Positions 1-14,600 of a stretch of 64,000 bases of DNA are shown in pieces. The notes below the pieces were generated by a model. That model was not told the DNA's origin, made no database searches, and saw only the letters and a list, made by a program, of their open reading frames with translations. Source of the DNA: Hydractinia symbiolongicarpus (lineage: Eukaryota > Cnidaria > Hydrozoa > Anthoathecata > Hydractiniidae); NCBI RefSeq assembly GCF_029227915.1, contig NC_079887.1, positions 27,713,650-27,777,649 on the forward strand. Reading direction: 5' to 3'. Both the position numbers and the translations under genes were made by a program. Every line of letters starts with the position of its first letter. The stretch's first letter is position 1.

Positions 1-2220
1 GTTTTCATTTTTCATGAGACGCTGAATAAAAGCAGTTTAATCGCCGGCAAACGAAAACCCGCGATTTCCCGTAAATCCCGGGCTTGGCACGTATAGTCGA
101 ATGTATACAAAGAAAGTACCCTGTGAGTAAACTCATTTCCAGAACGATTTTTCAAATTATTTTTTCACCACTAAAACGCATAAGACTTGTAGTTTTTAAA
201 AATGTTTTCATTTTTGATGAGACGCTGAATAAAAGAAGTTTAATCGCCGGCAAACGAAAACCCGCGATTTCCCGTAAATACCGGGCTTGGCCTGCATAGT
301 CAAAAGTATACAAAGAAAGTATCCAGGGAGTAAACTCATTTCCCGAACGAATTTTTAAATTATTTTTTCACCACTAAAACGCATGAGACTTGTAGTTTTC
401 GAAAATGTTTTCATTTTTGATGAGACGCTGAATAAAAGGAGTTTAATCGCCGGCAAACGAAATCCTGCGATTTCCCTAAATCCCGGACTCGGCCCGTATA
501 GTCAAAAGTATACAAAGAAAGTACCCAGGGAGTAAACTCATTTCCAGAACGATTTTTTAAATTACTTTTTCACCACTAAAACGCATGAGACTTGTAGTTT
601 TTAAAAATGTTTTCATTTTTGATGGGACGCTGAATAAATGAAGTTTAATCGCCGGCAAACGAAAACCTGCGATTTCCCGTAAATCCTGGACTCGGCCCGT
701 ATAGTCAAAAGTATACAAAGAAAGTACCCAGGGAGTAAACTCATTTCCCAAACGATTTTTTAAATTATTATTTCACCACTAAAACGCATGAGACTTGTAG
801 TTTTCAAGAATGTTTTCATTTTTGATGAGACGCTGAATAAAAGCAGTTTAATCGCCGGCAAACGAAAACCTGCGATTTCCCGTAAATCCCGGACTCGGCC
901 CGTATAGTCAAAAGTATACAAAGAAAGTATCCAGGGAGTAAACTCATTTCCAGAACAATTTTTTAAATTATTTGTTCACCGCTGAAACGCATAAGACTTA
1001 TAGTTTTCAAAAATGTTTTTATTTTTGATGAGACGCTTAATGAAAGAGGTTTAATCGCCGGAAAACGAAAACCGCGATTTCCCGTAAATCCCGGGCTTGG
1101 CCCGTATAGTCGAATGTATACAAAGAAAGTACCCTGTGAGTAAACTCATTTCCATAACGATTTTTTAAATTATTTTTTCACCACTAAAACGCATGAGACT
1201 TGTAGATTTTAAAAATGTTTTCATTTTTGATGAGACGCTGAATAAAAGAAGTTTAATCGCCGGCAAACGAAAACCCGCGATTTCCCGTAAATCCCGGGCT
1301 TGGCACGTATAGTCGAATGTATACAAAGAAAGTACCCTGTGAGTAAACTCATTTCCAGAAAGATTTTTTAAATTATTTTTTCACCACTAAAACGCATAAG
1401 ACTTGTAATTTTTAAAAATGTTTTCATTTTTGATGAGACGCTGAATAAAAGAAGTTTAATCGCCGGCAAACGAAAACCCGCGATTTCCCGTAAATACCGG
1501 GCTTGGCCTGCATAGTCAAAAGTATACAAAGAAAGTATCCAGGGAGTAAACTCATTTCCCAAACAATTTTTTAAATTATTTTTTCACCACTAAAACGCAT
1601 GAGACTTGTAGTTTTCGAAAATGTTTTCATTTTTGATGAGACGCTGAATAAAAGGAGTTTAATCGCCGGCAAACGAAATCCTGCGATTTCCCTAAATCCC
1701 GGACTCGGCCCGTATAGTCAAAAGTATACAAAGAAAGTACCCAGGGAGTAAACTCATTTCCAGAACGATTTTTTAAATTATTTTTTCACCACTAAAACGC
1801 ATAAGACTTGTAGTTTTTAAAAATGTTTTCATTTTTGATGAGACGCTGAATAAAAAAGTTTAATCGCCGGCAAAGGAAAATCCGCGATTTCCCGTAAATC
1901 CCGGGCTTGGCCCGTATAGTCAAAAGTATACAAAGAAAGTACCCAGGGAGTAAACTCATTTCCCGAACGATTTTTTATATTATTTTTTTACCACTAAACG
2001 CATGAGACTTGTAGTTTTCAAAAATATTTTCATATTTGATGTGACGCTGAATAAAAGAAGTTTAATCGTCGGCAAACGAAAATCCGCGATTTCCCGTAAA
2101 TCCCGGACTCGGCCCGTATATTCGAATGTATACAAACAAAGTATCCAGGGAGTAAACTCATTTCCCAAACGATTTTTTAAATTTTTTTTTCACCACTAAA
2201 ACACATGAGACTTGTTGTTT

Positions 2221-2242
2221 TCAAAAATGTTTTCATTTTTGA
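2221..2242. repeat. Representative satellite hairpin (9-bp arms, TTTT loop)
   Basis: TCAAAAATG, a TTTT loop, then CATTTTTGA form a perfect inverted repeat. The same element recurs once per monomer, perfect where the monomer reads TTCAAAAATG (for example 37964-37985) and slightly weakened in the TTTAAAAATG and TTCAAGAATG subtypes. It is bracketed by direct copies of ATGAGAC 37 bp apart. Confidence 0.8.
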
Positions 2243-5190
2243 TGAGACGCTTAATGAAAGAGGTTTAATTGCCGGAAAACGACAACCCGCGATTTCCCGT
2301 AAATCCCGGACTCGGCCCGTATATTCGAATGTATACAAAGAAAGTATCCAGGGAGTAAACTCATTTCCCAAACGATTTTTTAAATTTTTTTTTTACCACT
2401 AAAACACATGAGACTTGTTGTTTTCAAAAATGTTTTCATTGTTGATGAGACGCTTAATGAAAGAGGTTTAATCGCCGGAAAACGAAAACCCGCGATTTCC
2501 CTTAAACCCCGGCTTGGCCCGTATAGTCGAATGTATACAAAGAAAGTACCCTGTGAATAAACTCATTTCCAGAACGATTGTTTAAATTATTTTTTCACCA
2601 CTAAACGCATGAGACTTGTAGTTTTCAAAAATATTTTCCTATTTGATAAGACGCTGAATAAAAGAAGTTTAATCGCCGGCAAACGAAAACCCGCGATTTC
2701 CCGTAAATCCCGGGCTTGGCCCGTATAGTCAAAAGTATACAAAGAAAGTACCCAGGGAGTAAACTCATTTCCCGAACGAAATTTTAAATTACTTTTTCAC
2801 CACTAAAACGCATGAGACTTGTAGTTTTTAAAAATGTTTTCATTTTTCATGAGACGCTGAATAAAAGCAGTTTAATCGCCGGCAAACGAAAACCCGCGAT
2901 TTCCCGTAAATCCCGGGCTTGGCACGTATAGTCGAATGTATACAAAGAAAGTACCCTGTGAGTAAACTCATTTCCAGAACGATTTTTCAAATTATTTTTT
3001 CACCACTAAAACGCATAAGACTTGTAGTTTTTAAAAATGTTTTCATTTTTGATGAGACGCTGAATAAAAGAAGTTTAATCGCCGGCAAACGAAAACCCGC
3101 GATTTCCCGTAAATACCGGGCTTGGCCTGCATAGTCAAAAGTATACAAAGAAAGTATCCAGGGAGTAAACTCATTTCCCAAACAATTTTTTAAATTATTT
3201 TTTCACCACTAAAACGCATGAGACTTGTAGTTTTCGAAAATGTTTTCATTTTTGATGAGACGCTGAATAAAAGGAGTTTAATCGCCGGCAAACGAAATCC
3301 TGCGATTTCCCTAAATCCCGGACTCGGCCCGTATAGTCAAAAGTATACAAAGAAAGTACCCAGGGAGTAAACTCATTTCCAGAACGATTTTTTAAATTAT
3401 TTTTTCACCACTAAAACGCATAAGACTTGTAGTTTTTAAAAATGTTTTCATTTTTGATGAGACGCTGAATAAAAAAAGTTTAATCGCCGGCAAAGGAAAA
3501 TCCGCGATTTCCCGTAAATCCCGGGCTTGGCCCGTATAGTCAAAAGTATACAAAGAAAGTACCCAGGGAGTAAACTCATTTCCCGAACGATTTTTTATAT
3601 TATTTTTTTACCACTAAACGCATGAGACTTGTAGTTTTCAAAAATATTTTCATATTTGATGTGACGCTGAATAAAAGAAGTTTAATCGTCGGCAAACGAA
3701 AATCCGCGATTTCCCGTAAATCCCGGACTCGGCCCGTATATTCGAATGTATACAAACAAAGTATCCAGGGAGTAAACTCATTTCCCAAACGATTTTTTAA
3801 ATTTTTTTTTCACCACTAAAACACATGAGACTTGTTGTTTTCAAAAATGTTTTCATTTTTGATGAGACGCTTAATGAAAGAGGTTTAATTGCCGGAAAAC
3901 GAAAACCCGCGATTTCCCGTAAATCCCGGACTCGGCCCGTATATTCGAATGTATACAAAGAAAGTACCCAGGGAGTAAACTCATTTCCCGAACGAAATTT
4001 TAAATTACTTTTTCACCACTAAAACGCATGAGACTTGTAGTTTTTAAAAATGTTTTCATTTTTCATGAGACGCTGAATAAAAGCAGTTTAATCGCCGGCA
4101 AACGAAAACCCGCGATTTCCCGTAAATCCCGGGCTTGGCACGTATAGTCGAATGTATACAAAGAAAGTACCCTGTGAGTAAACTCATTTCCAGAACGATT
4201 TTTTAAATTATTTTTTCACCACTAAAACGCATAAGACTTGTAGTTTTTAAAAATGTTTTCATTTTTGATGAGACGCTGAATAAAAGGAGTTTAATCGCCG
4301 GCAAACGAAATCCTGCGATTTCCCTAAATCCCGGACTCGGGCCGTATAGTCAAAAGTATACAAAGAAAGTACCCAGGGAGTAAACTCATTTCCAGAACGA
4401 TTTTTTAAATTATTTTTTCACCACTAAAACGCATAAGACTTGTAGTTTTTAAAAATGTTTTCATTTTTGATGAGACGCTGAATAAAAAAAGTTTAATCGC
4501 CGGCAAACGAAAATCCGCGATTTCCCGTAAATCCCGGGCTTGACCCGTATAGTCAAAAGTATACAAAGAAAGTACCCAGGGAGTAAACTCATTTCCCGAA
4601 CGATTTTTTATATTATTTTTTTACCACTAAACGCATGAGACTTGTAGTTTTCAAAAATATTTTCATATTTGATGTGAAGCTGAATAAAAGAAGTTTAATC
4701 GTCGGCAAACGAAAATCCGCGATTTCCCGTAAATCCCGGACTCGGCCCGTATATTCGAATGTATACAAAGAAAGTATCCAGGGAGTAAACTCATTTCCCA
4801 AACGATTTTTTAAATTTTTTTTTCACCACTAAAACACATGAGACTTGTTGTTTTCAAAAATGTTTTCATTTTTGATGAGACGCTTAATAAAAGAGGTTTA
4901 ATTGCCGGAAAACGAAAACCCGCGATTTCCCGTAAATCCCGGACTCGGCCCGTATATTCGAATGTATACAAAGAAAGTATCCAGGGAGTAAACTCATTTC
5001 CCAAACGATTTTTTAAATTTTTTTTTCACCACTAAAACACATGAGACTTGTTGTTTTCAAAAATGTTTTCATTTTTGATGAGACGCTTAATGAAAGAGGT
5101 TTAATCGCCGGAAAACGAAAACCCGCGATTTCCCGTAAATCCCGGGCTTGGCCCGTATAGTCGAATGTATACAAAGAAAGTACCCTGTGA

Positions 5191-6810
5191 GTAAACTCAT
5201 TTCCAGAACGATTGTTTAAATTATTTTTTCACCACTAAACGCATGAGACTTGTAGTTTTCAAAAATATTTTCATATTTCATGAGACGCTGAATAAAAGAA
5301 GTTTAATCGCCGGCAAACGAAAACCCGCGATTTCCCGTAAATCCCGGGCTTGGCCCGAATAGTCAAAAGTATACAAAGAAAGTACCCAGGGAGAAAACTC
5401 ATTTCCCGAACGAAATTTTAAATTACTTTTTCACCACTAAAACGCATGAGACTTGTAGTTTTTAAAAATGTTTTCATTTTTCATGAGACGCTGAATAAAA
5501 GAAGTTTAATCGCTGGCAAACGAAAACCTGCGATTTCCCGTAAATCCCGGCTTGGCCCGTATAGTCAAAAATATACAAAGAAAGTACCCGGGGAGTAAAC
5601 TCATTTCCCAAACGATTTTTTAAATTATTATTTCACCACTAAAACGCATGAGACTTGTAGTTTTCAAAAATGTTTTCATTTTTGATGAAACGCTGAATAA
5701 AAGAAGTTTAAACGCCGGCAAACGAAAACCCGCGATTTCCCGTAAATCCCGGGCTTAGCCCGTATAGTCAAAAGTATACAAAGAAAGTACCCAGGGAGTA
5801 AACCCATTTCCCGAACGATTTTTTAAATTACTTTTTCACCACTAAAAGGCATGAGACTTGTAGATTTTAAAAATGTTTTCATTTTTGATGAGACGCTGAA
5901 TAAATGAAGTTTAATCGCCGGCAAACGAAAACCTGCGATTTCCCGTAAATCCTGGACTCGGCCCGTAAAGTCAAAAGTATACAAAGAAAGTACCCAGGGA
6001 GTAAACTCATTTCCAGAACGATTGTTTAAATTATTTTTTCACCACTAAACGCATGAGACTTGTAGTTTTCAAAAATATTTTCATATTTGATGAGACGCTG
6101 AATAAAAGAAGTTTAATCGCCGGCAAACGAAAACCCGCGATTTCCCGTAAATCCCGGGCTTGGCCCGAATAGTCAAAAGTATACAAAGAAAGTACCCAGG
6201 GAGAAAACTCATTTCCCGAACGAAACTTTAAATTACTTTTTCACCACTAAAACGCATGAGACTTGTAGTTTTTAAAAATGTTTTCATTTTTCATGAGACG
6301 CTGAATAAAAGAAGTTTAATCGCTGGCAAACGAAAACCCGCGATTTCCCGTAAATCCCGGCTTGGCCCGTATAGTCAAAAATATACAAAGAAAGTACCCG
6401 GGGAGTAAACTCATTTCCCAAACGATTTTTTAAATTATTATTTCACCACTAAAACGCATGAGACTTGTAGTTTTCAAAAATGTTTTCATTTTTGATGAAA
6501 CGCTGAATAAAAGAAGTTTAAACGCCGGCAAACGAAAACCCGCGATTTCCCGTAAATCCCGGGCTTAGCCCGTATAGTCAAAAGTATACAAAGAAAGTAC
6601 CCAGGGAGTAAACCCATTTCCCGAACGATTTTTTAAATTACTTTTTCACCACTAAAAGGCATGAGACTTGTAGATTTTAAAAATGTTTTCATTTTTGATG
6701 AGACGCTGAATAAATGAAGTTTAATCGCCGGCAAACGAAAACCTGCGATTTCCCGTAAATCCTGGACTCGGCCCGTAAAGTCAAAAGTATACAAAGAAAG
6801 TACCCAGGGA
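5191..6810. repeat. Tandem duplication of 810 bp (4 monomers)
   Basis: 5191-6000 and 6001-6810 are near-identical, sharing private variants such as GATTGTTTAAA, TTGGCCCGAATAG, CTAAAAGGCATGAG and GGCCCGTAAAG. I see only a few differences, for example TATTTCATG versus TATTTGATG. 810 is four monomers less 2 bp. Confidence 0.9.
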
Positions 6811-7610
6811 GTAAACTCATTTCTTAAACGATTTTTTAAATTATTATTTCACCACTAAAACGCATGAGACATGTAGTTTTCAAGAATGTTTTCATTTTTA
6901 ATGAGACACTGAATAAATGCAGTTTAATCGCCGGCAAACGAAAACCCGCGATTTTCCGTAAATCCCGGGCTTGGCACGTATAGTCGAATGTATACAAAGA
7001 AAGTACCCTGTGAGTAAACTCATTTCCAGAACGATTTTTGAAATTATTTTTTCACCACTAAAACGCATAAGACTTGTAGTTTTTAAAAATGTTTTCATTT
7101 TTGATGAGACGCTGAATAAAAGAAGTTTAATCGCCGGCAAACGAAAACCCGCGATTTCCCGTAAATCCCGGCTTGGCCCGTATAGTCAAAAGTATACAAA
7201 GAAAGTACCCAGGGAGTAAACTCATTTCCCGAACGATTTTTTAAATAATTTTTTCACCACTAAAGCGCATGAGACTTGTAGTTTTCAAGAATGTTTTCAT
7301 TTTTAATGAGACACTGAATAAAAGCAGTTTAATCGCCGGCAAACGAAAACCCGCGATTTTCCGTAAATCCCGGGCTTGGCACGTATAGTCGAATGTATAC
7401 AAAGAAAGTACCCTGTGAGTAAACTCATTTCCAGAACGATTTTTTAAATTATTTTTTCACCACTAAAACGCATAAGACTTGTAGTTTTTAAAAATGTTTT
7501 CATTTTTGATGAGACGCTGAATAAAAGAAGTTTAATCGCCGGCAAACCAAAACCCGCGATTTCCCGTAAATCCCGGCTTGCCCCGTATAGTCAAAAGTAT
7601 ACAAAGAAAG

Positions 7611-10600
7611 TACCCAGGGAGTAAACTCATTTCCCGAACGATTATTTAAATTATTTTTTCACCACTAAAGCGCATGAGACTTGTAGTTTTTAAAAATGTT
7701 TTCATTGTTGATGAGACGCTGAATAAAAGAAGTTTAATCGCCGGCAAACGAAAATCCGCGATTTCCCGTAAATCCCGGGCTTGGCCCGTATAGTCAAAAA
7801 TATACAAAGAAAGTACCCAGGGAGTAAACTCATTTCCCGAACGATTTTTTAAATTACTTTTTCACCACTAAAACGCATGAGACTTGTGGTTTTTAAAAAT
7901 CTTTTCATTTTTGATGAGACGCTGAATAAATGAAGTTTAATCGCCGGCAAACGAAAACCTGCGATTTCCCGTAAATCCTGGACTCGGCCCGTATAGTCAA
8001 AAGTATACAAAGAAAGTACCCAGGGAGTAAACTCGTTTCCCAAACGACTTTTTAAATTATTGTTTCACCACTAAAACGCATGAGACTTGTAGTTTTCAAG
8101 AATGTTTTCATTTTTAATGAGACGCTGAATAAAAGCAGTTTAATCGCCGGCAAACGAAAACCCGCAATTTCCCGTAAATTCCGGGCTTGGCACGTATAGT
8201 CGAATGTATACAAAGAAAGTACCCTGTGAGTAAACTCATTTCCAGAACGATTTTTTAAATTATTTTTTCACCACTAAAACGCATAAGACTTGTAGTTTTT
8301 AAAAATGTTTTCATTTTTGATGAGACGCTGAATAAAAGAAGTTTAATCGCCGGCAAACGAAATCCCGCGTTTTCCCGTAAATCCGGGGCTTGGCCCGTAT
8401 AGTCGAATGTATACAAAGAAAGTACCCAGGGAGTAAACTCAATTCCCGAATGATTTTTTAAATTTTTTTTTCGCCACTAAAACGCATGAGACTTGTAGTT
8501 TTCAAAAATGTTTTCATTTTTGAAGAGACGCTTAATGAAAGAGGTTTAATCGCCGGAAAACGAAAACCCGCGATTTCCCGTAAATCCCGGGCTTGGCCCG
8601 TATAGACGAATGTATACAAAGAAAGTACCCTGTGAGTAAACTCATTTCCAGAACGATTTTTTAAATTATTTTTTCACCACTAAACGCATGAGAATTGTAG
8701 TTTTCAAAAATATTTTCATATTTGATGAGACGCTGAATAAAAGAAGTTTAATCGCCGGCAAACGAAAACCCGCGATTTCCCGTAAATCCCGGGCTTGGCC
8801 CGTATAGTCAAAAGTATACAAAGAAAGTACCCGGGGAGTAAACTCATTTCCCGAACGAAATTTTAAATTACTTTTTCACCACTAAAACGCATGAGACTTG
8901 TAGTTTTTTAAAATGTTTTCATTTTTCATGAGACGCTGAATAAAAGCAGTTTAATCGTCGGCAAACGAAAACCCGCAATTTCCCGTAAATCCCGGGCTTG
9001 GCACGTATAGTCGAATGTATACAAAGAAAGTACACTGTGAGTAAACTCATTTCCAGAACGATTTTTTAAATTATTTTTTCACCACTAAAACGCATGAGAC
9101 TTGTAGTTTTCAAGAATGTTTTCATTTTTAATGAGACGCTGACTAAAAGCAGTTTAATCGCCGGCAAACGAAAACCCGCGATTTCCCGTAAATCCCGGGC
9201 TTGGCACGTATAGTCGAATGTATACAAACAAAGTACCCTGTGAGTAAACTCATTTCCAGAACGATTTTTTAAATTATTTTTTCACCACTAAAACGCATAA
9301 GACTTGTAGTTTTTAAAAATGTTTTCATTTTTGATGAGACGCTGAATAAAAGAAGTTTAATCGCCGGCAAACCAAAACCCGCGATTTCCCGTAAATCCCG
9401 GCTTGGCCCGTATAGTCAAAAGTATACAAAGAAAGTACCCAGGGAGTAAACTCATTTCCCGAACGATTATTTAAATTATTTTTTCACCACTAAAGCGCAT
9501 GAGACTTGTAGTTTTTAAAAATGTTTTCATTGTTGATGAGACGCTGAATAAAAGAAGTTTAATCGCCGGCAAACGAAAATCCGCGATTTCCCGTAAATCC
9601 CGGGCTTGGCCCGTATAGTCAAAAATATACAAAGAAAGTACCCAGGGAGTAAACTCATTTCCCGAACGATTTTTTAAATTACTTTTTCACCACTAAAACG
9701 CATGAGACTTGTGGTTTTTAAAAATCTTTTCATTTTTGATGAGACGCTGAATAAATGAAGTTTAATCGCCGGCAAACGAAAACCTGCGATTTCCCGTAAA
9801 TCCTGGACTCGGCCCGTATAGTCAAAAGTATACAAAGAAAGTACCCAGGGAGTAAACTCATTTCCCGAACGATTATTTAAATTATTTTTTCACCACTAAA
9901 GCGCATGAGACTTGTAGTTTTTAAAAATGTTTTCATTGTTGATGAGACGCTGAATAAAAGAAGTTTAATCGCCGGCAAACGAAAATCCGCGATTTCCCGT
10001 AAATCCCGGGCTTGGCCCGTATAGTCAAAAATATACAAAGAAAGTACCCAGGGAGTAAACTCATTTCCCGAACGATTTTTTAAATTACTTTTTCACCACT
10101 AAAACGCATGAGACTTGTGGTTTTTAAAAATCTTTTCATTTTTGATGAGACGCTGAATAAATGAAGTTTAATCGCCGGCAAACGAAAACCTGCGATTTCC
10201 CGTAAATCCTGGACTCGGCCCGTATAGTCAAAAGTATACAAAGAAAGTACCCAGGGAGTAAACTCGTTTCCCAAACGACTTTTTAAATTATTGTTTCACC
10301 ACTAAAACGCATGAGACTTGTAGTTTTCAAGAATGTTTTCATTTTTAATGAGACGCTGAATAAAAGCAGTTTAATCGCCGGCAAACGAAAACCCGCAATT
10401 TCCCGTAAATTCCGGGCTTGGCACGTATAGTCGAATGTATACAAAGAAAGTACCCTGTGAGTAAACTCATTTCCAGAACGATTTTTTAAATTATTTTTTC
10501 ACCACTAAAACGCATAAGACTTGTAGTTTTTAAAAATGTTTTCATTTTTGATGAGACGCTGAATAAAAGAAGTTTAATCGCCGGCAAACGAAATCCCGCG

Positions 10601-11600
10601 TTTTCCCGTAAATCCGGGGCTTGGCCCGTATAGTCGAATGTATACAAAGAAAGTACCCAGGGAGTAAACTCAATTCCCGAATGATTTTTTAAATTTTTTT
10701 TTCGCCACTAAAACGCATGAGACTTGTAGTTTTCAAAAATGTTTTCATTTTTGAAGAGACGCTTAATGAAAGAGGTTTAATCGCCGGAAAACGAAAACCC
10801 GCGATTTCCCGTAAATCCCGGGCTTGGCCCGTATAGACGAATGTATACAAAGAAAGTACCCTGTGAGTAAACTCATTTCCAGAACGATTTTTTAAATTAT
10901 TTTTTCACCACTAAACGCATGAGAATTGTAGTTTTCAAAAATATTTTCATATTTGATGAGACGCTGAATAAAAGAAGTTTAATCGCCGGCAAACGAAAAC
11001 CCGCGATTTCCCGTAAATCCCGGGCTTGGCCCGTATAGTCAAAAGTATACAAAGAAAGTACCCGGGGAGTAAACTCATTTCCCGAACGAAATTTTAAATT
11101 ACTTTTTCACCACTAAAACGCATGAGACTTGTAGTTTTTTAAAATGTTTTCATTTTTCATGAGACGCTGAATAAAAGCAGTTTAATCGTCGGCAAACGAA
11201 AACCCGCAATTTCCCGTAAATCCCGGGCTTGGCACGTATAGTCGAATGTATACAAAGAAAGTACACTGTGAGTAAACTCATTTCCAGAACGATTTTTTAA
11301 ATTATTTTTTCACCACTAAAACGCATGAGACTTGTAGTTTTCAAAAATGTTTTCATTTTTAATGAGACGCTGACTAAAAGCAGTTTAATCGCCGGCAAAC
11401 GAAAACCCGCGATTTCCCGTAAATCCCGGGCTTGGCACGTATAGTCGAATGTATACAAACAAAGTACCCTGTGAGTAAACTCATTTCCAGAACGATTTTT
11501 TAAATTATTTTTTCACCACTAAAACGCATAAGACTTGTAGTTTTTAAAAATGTTTTCATTTTTGATGAGACGCTGAATAAAAGAAGTTTAATCGCCGGCA
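7611..11600. repeat. Higher-order repeat of 2,231 bp (11 monomers), about 1.8 copies
   Basis: Private variants recur 2,231 bp apart: GACTTGTGGTTTTT with AAATCTTTTC (about 7880 and 10115), TAGTTTTTTAAAATG (8901 and 11132), GCTGACTAAAAG (about 9139 and 11370) and TACAAACAAAG (about 9222 and 11453). A two-monomer piece carrying GACTTGTGG is present an extra time at about 9710, showing a local duplication inside the unit. Confidence 0.85.
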
Positions 11601-14600
11601 AACGAAAACCCGCGATTTCCTGTTAATCCCGGCTTGGCCCGTATAGTCAAAAGTATACAAAGAAAGTACCCAGGGAGTAAACTCATTTCCCGAACGATTT
11701 TTTAAATTATTTTTTCACCACTAAAACGCATGAGACTTGTAGTTTTTAAAATTGCTTTCATTATTGATGAGACGCTGAATAAAAGAAGTTTAATCGCCGG
11801 CAAACAAAAATCCGCGATTTCCCGTAAATCCCGGGCTTGGCCCGTATAGTCAAAAGTATACAAAAAAAGTACCCAGGGAGTAAACTCATTTCCCGAACGA
11901 TTTTTTAAATTAATTTTTCACCACTAAAACGCATGAGACTTGTAGTTTTTAAAAATGTTTTTATTTTTGATGAGACGCTGAATAAATGAAGTTTAATCGC
12001 CGGCAAACGAAAACCTGCGATTTCCCGTAAATCCTGGACTCGGCCCGTATAGTCAAAAGTATACAAAGAAAGTACCCAGGGAGTAAACTCATTTCCCAAA
12101 CGATTTTTTAAATTATTATTTCACCACTAAAACGCATGAGACTTGTAGTTTTCAAGAATGTTTTCATTTTTGATGAGACGCTGAATAAAAGCAGTTTAAT
12201 CGCCGGCAAACGAAAACCTGCGATTTCCCGTAAATCCCGGACTCGGCCCGTATAGTCAAAAGTATGCAAAGGAAGTACCCAGGGAGTAAACTCATTTCCA
12301 GAACGATTTTTTAAATTATTTGTTCACCACTAAAACGCATAAGACTTGTAGTTTTTAAAAATGTTTTCATTTTTGATGAGACGCTGAATAAAAGAAGTTT
12401 AATCGCCGGCAAACGAAAACCCGCGATTTCCGGTAAATCCCGGGCTTGGTCCGTATAGTCAAAAGTATACAAAGAAAGTACCCAGGGAGTAAACTCATTT
12501 CCCGAACGATTTTTTAAATTAATTTTTCACCACTAAAACGCATGAGACTTGTAGTTTTTAAAAATGTTTTCATTTTTGATGAGACGCTGAATAAAAGAAG
12601 TTTAATCGCCGGCAAACGAAAATACGCGATTTCCCGTAAATCCCGGGCTTGGCCCGTATAGTCAAAAGTATACAAAGAGAGTACCCAGGGTGTAAACTCA
12701 TTTCCCTAACGAATTTTTAAATTATTTTTTCACCACTAAAACGCATGAGACTTGTAGTTTTTAGAAATGTTTTTATTTTTGATGAGACGCTGAATAAAAG
12801 AAGTTTAATCGCCGGCAAACGAAAACCCGCAATTTCCCGTAAATCCCGGGCTTGGCCCGTATAGTCAAAAGTATACAAAGAAAGTACCCAGGGAGTAAAC
12901 TCATTTCCCGAAGGATTTTTTAAATTATTTGTTCACCACTAAAACGCATAAGACTTGTAGTTTTTAAAAATGTTTTCATTTTTGATGAGACGCTGAATAA
13001 AAGCAGTTTAATCGCCGGCAAACGAAAACCTGCGATTTCCCGTAAATCCTGGACTCGGCCCGTATAATCAAAAGTATACAAAGAAAGTACCCAGGGAGTA
13101 AACTCATTTCCAGAACGATTTTTTAAATTATTTATTCACCACTAAAACGCATAAGACTTGTAGTTTTTAAAAATGTTTTCATTTTTGATGAGACGCTGAA
13201 TAAAAGAAGTTTAATCGCCGGCAAACGAAAACCCGCGATTTCCGGTAAATCCCGGGCTTGGCCCGTATAGTCAAAAGTATACAAAGAAAGTACCCAGGGA
13301 GTAAACTCATTTCCCGAACGATTTTTTAAATTAATTTTTCACCACTAAAACGCATGAGACTTGTAGTTTTTAAAAATGTTTTCATTTTTGATGAGACGCT
13401 GAATAAAAGAAGTTTAATCGCCGGCAAACGAAAACCTGCGATTTCCCGTAAATCCTGGACTCGGCCCGTATAGTCAAAAGTATACAAAGAAAGTACCCAG
13501 GGAGTAAACTCATTTCCCAAACGATTTTTTAAATTATTATTTCACCACTAAAGCCCATGAGACTTGTAGTTTTTAAAAATGTTTTTATTTTTGATGAGAC
13601 GCTGAATAAAAGAAGTTTAATCGCCGGCAAACGAAAACCCGCAATTTCCCGTAAATCCCGGGCTTGGCCCGTATAGTCAAAAGTATACAAAGAAAGTACC
13701 CAGGGAGTAAACTCATTTCCCGAACGACTTTTTAAATTATTTGTTCACCACTAAAACGCATAAGACTTGTAGTTTTTAAAAATGTTTTCATTTTTGATGA
13801 GACGCTGAATAAAAGAAATTTAATCGCCGGCAAACGAAAACCTGCGATTTCCCGTAAATCCCGGACTTGGCCCGTAAAATCAAAAGTATACAAAGAAAGT
13901 ACCCAGGATGTAAACTCATTTCCCGAACGATTTTTTAAATTATTTTTTCACCACTAAAACGCATGAGACTTATAGTTTTCAAAAATGTTTTCATTTTTGA
14001 TGAGACGCTGAATAAAAGAAGTTTAATCGCCGGCAAACGAAAACCTGCGATTTCCCGTAAATCCCGGACTCGGCCCGTATAGTCAAAAGTATACAAAGAG
14101 AGTACCCAGGGTGTAAACTCATTTCCCTAACGAATTTTTAAATTATTTTTTCACCACTAAAACGCATGAGACTTGTAGTTTTTAGAAATGTTTTCATTTT
14201 TGATGAGACGCTTAATGAAAGAGGTTTAATCGCCGGAAAACGAAAACCCGCGATTTCCCGTAAATCCCGTATCGTCGAATGTATACAAAGAAAGTACCCT
14301 GTGAGTAAACTCATTTACAGAACGATTTTTTAAATCATTTTTTCACCACTAAAACGCATAAGACTTGTAGTTTTTAAAAATGTTTTCATTTTTGATGAGA
14401 CGCTGAATAAAAGAAGTTTAATCGCCGGCAAACGAAAACCCAGGATTTCCCGTAAATCCCGGCTTGGCCCGTATAGTCAAAAGTATACAAAGAAAGTACC
14501 CAGGGAGGAAACTCATTTCCCGAACGATTTTTTAAATTATTTTTTCACCACTAAAACGCATGAGACTTGTAGTTTTTAAAAATGTTTTCATTTTTGATGA

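Noticed and set aside
1095-1120. CENP-B box in the CCCGTATAGTCGAATG part of some monomers
   Set aside because: The minus-strand box needs four bases between T and CGAA; here there are three, so the match fails by one base in every monomer I checked.
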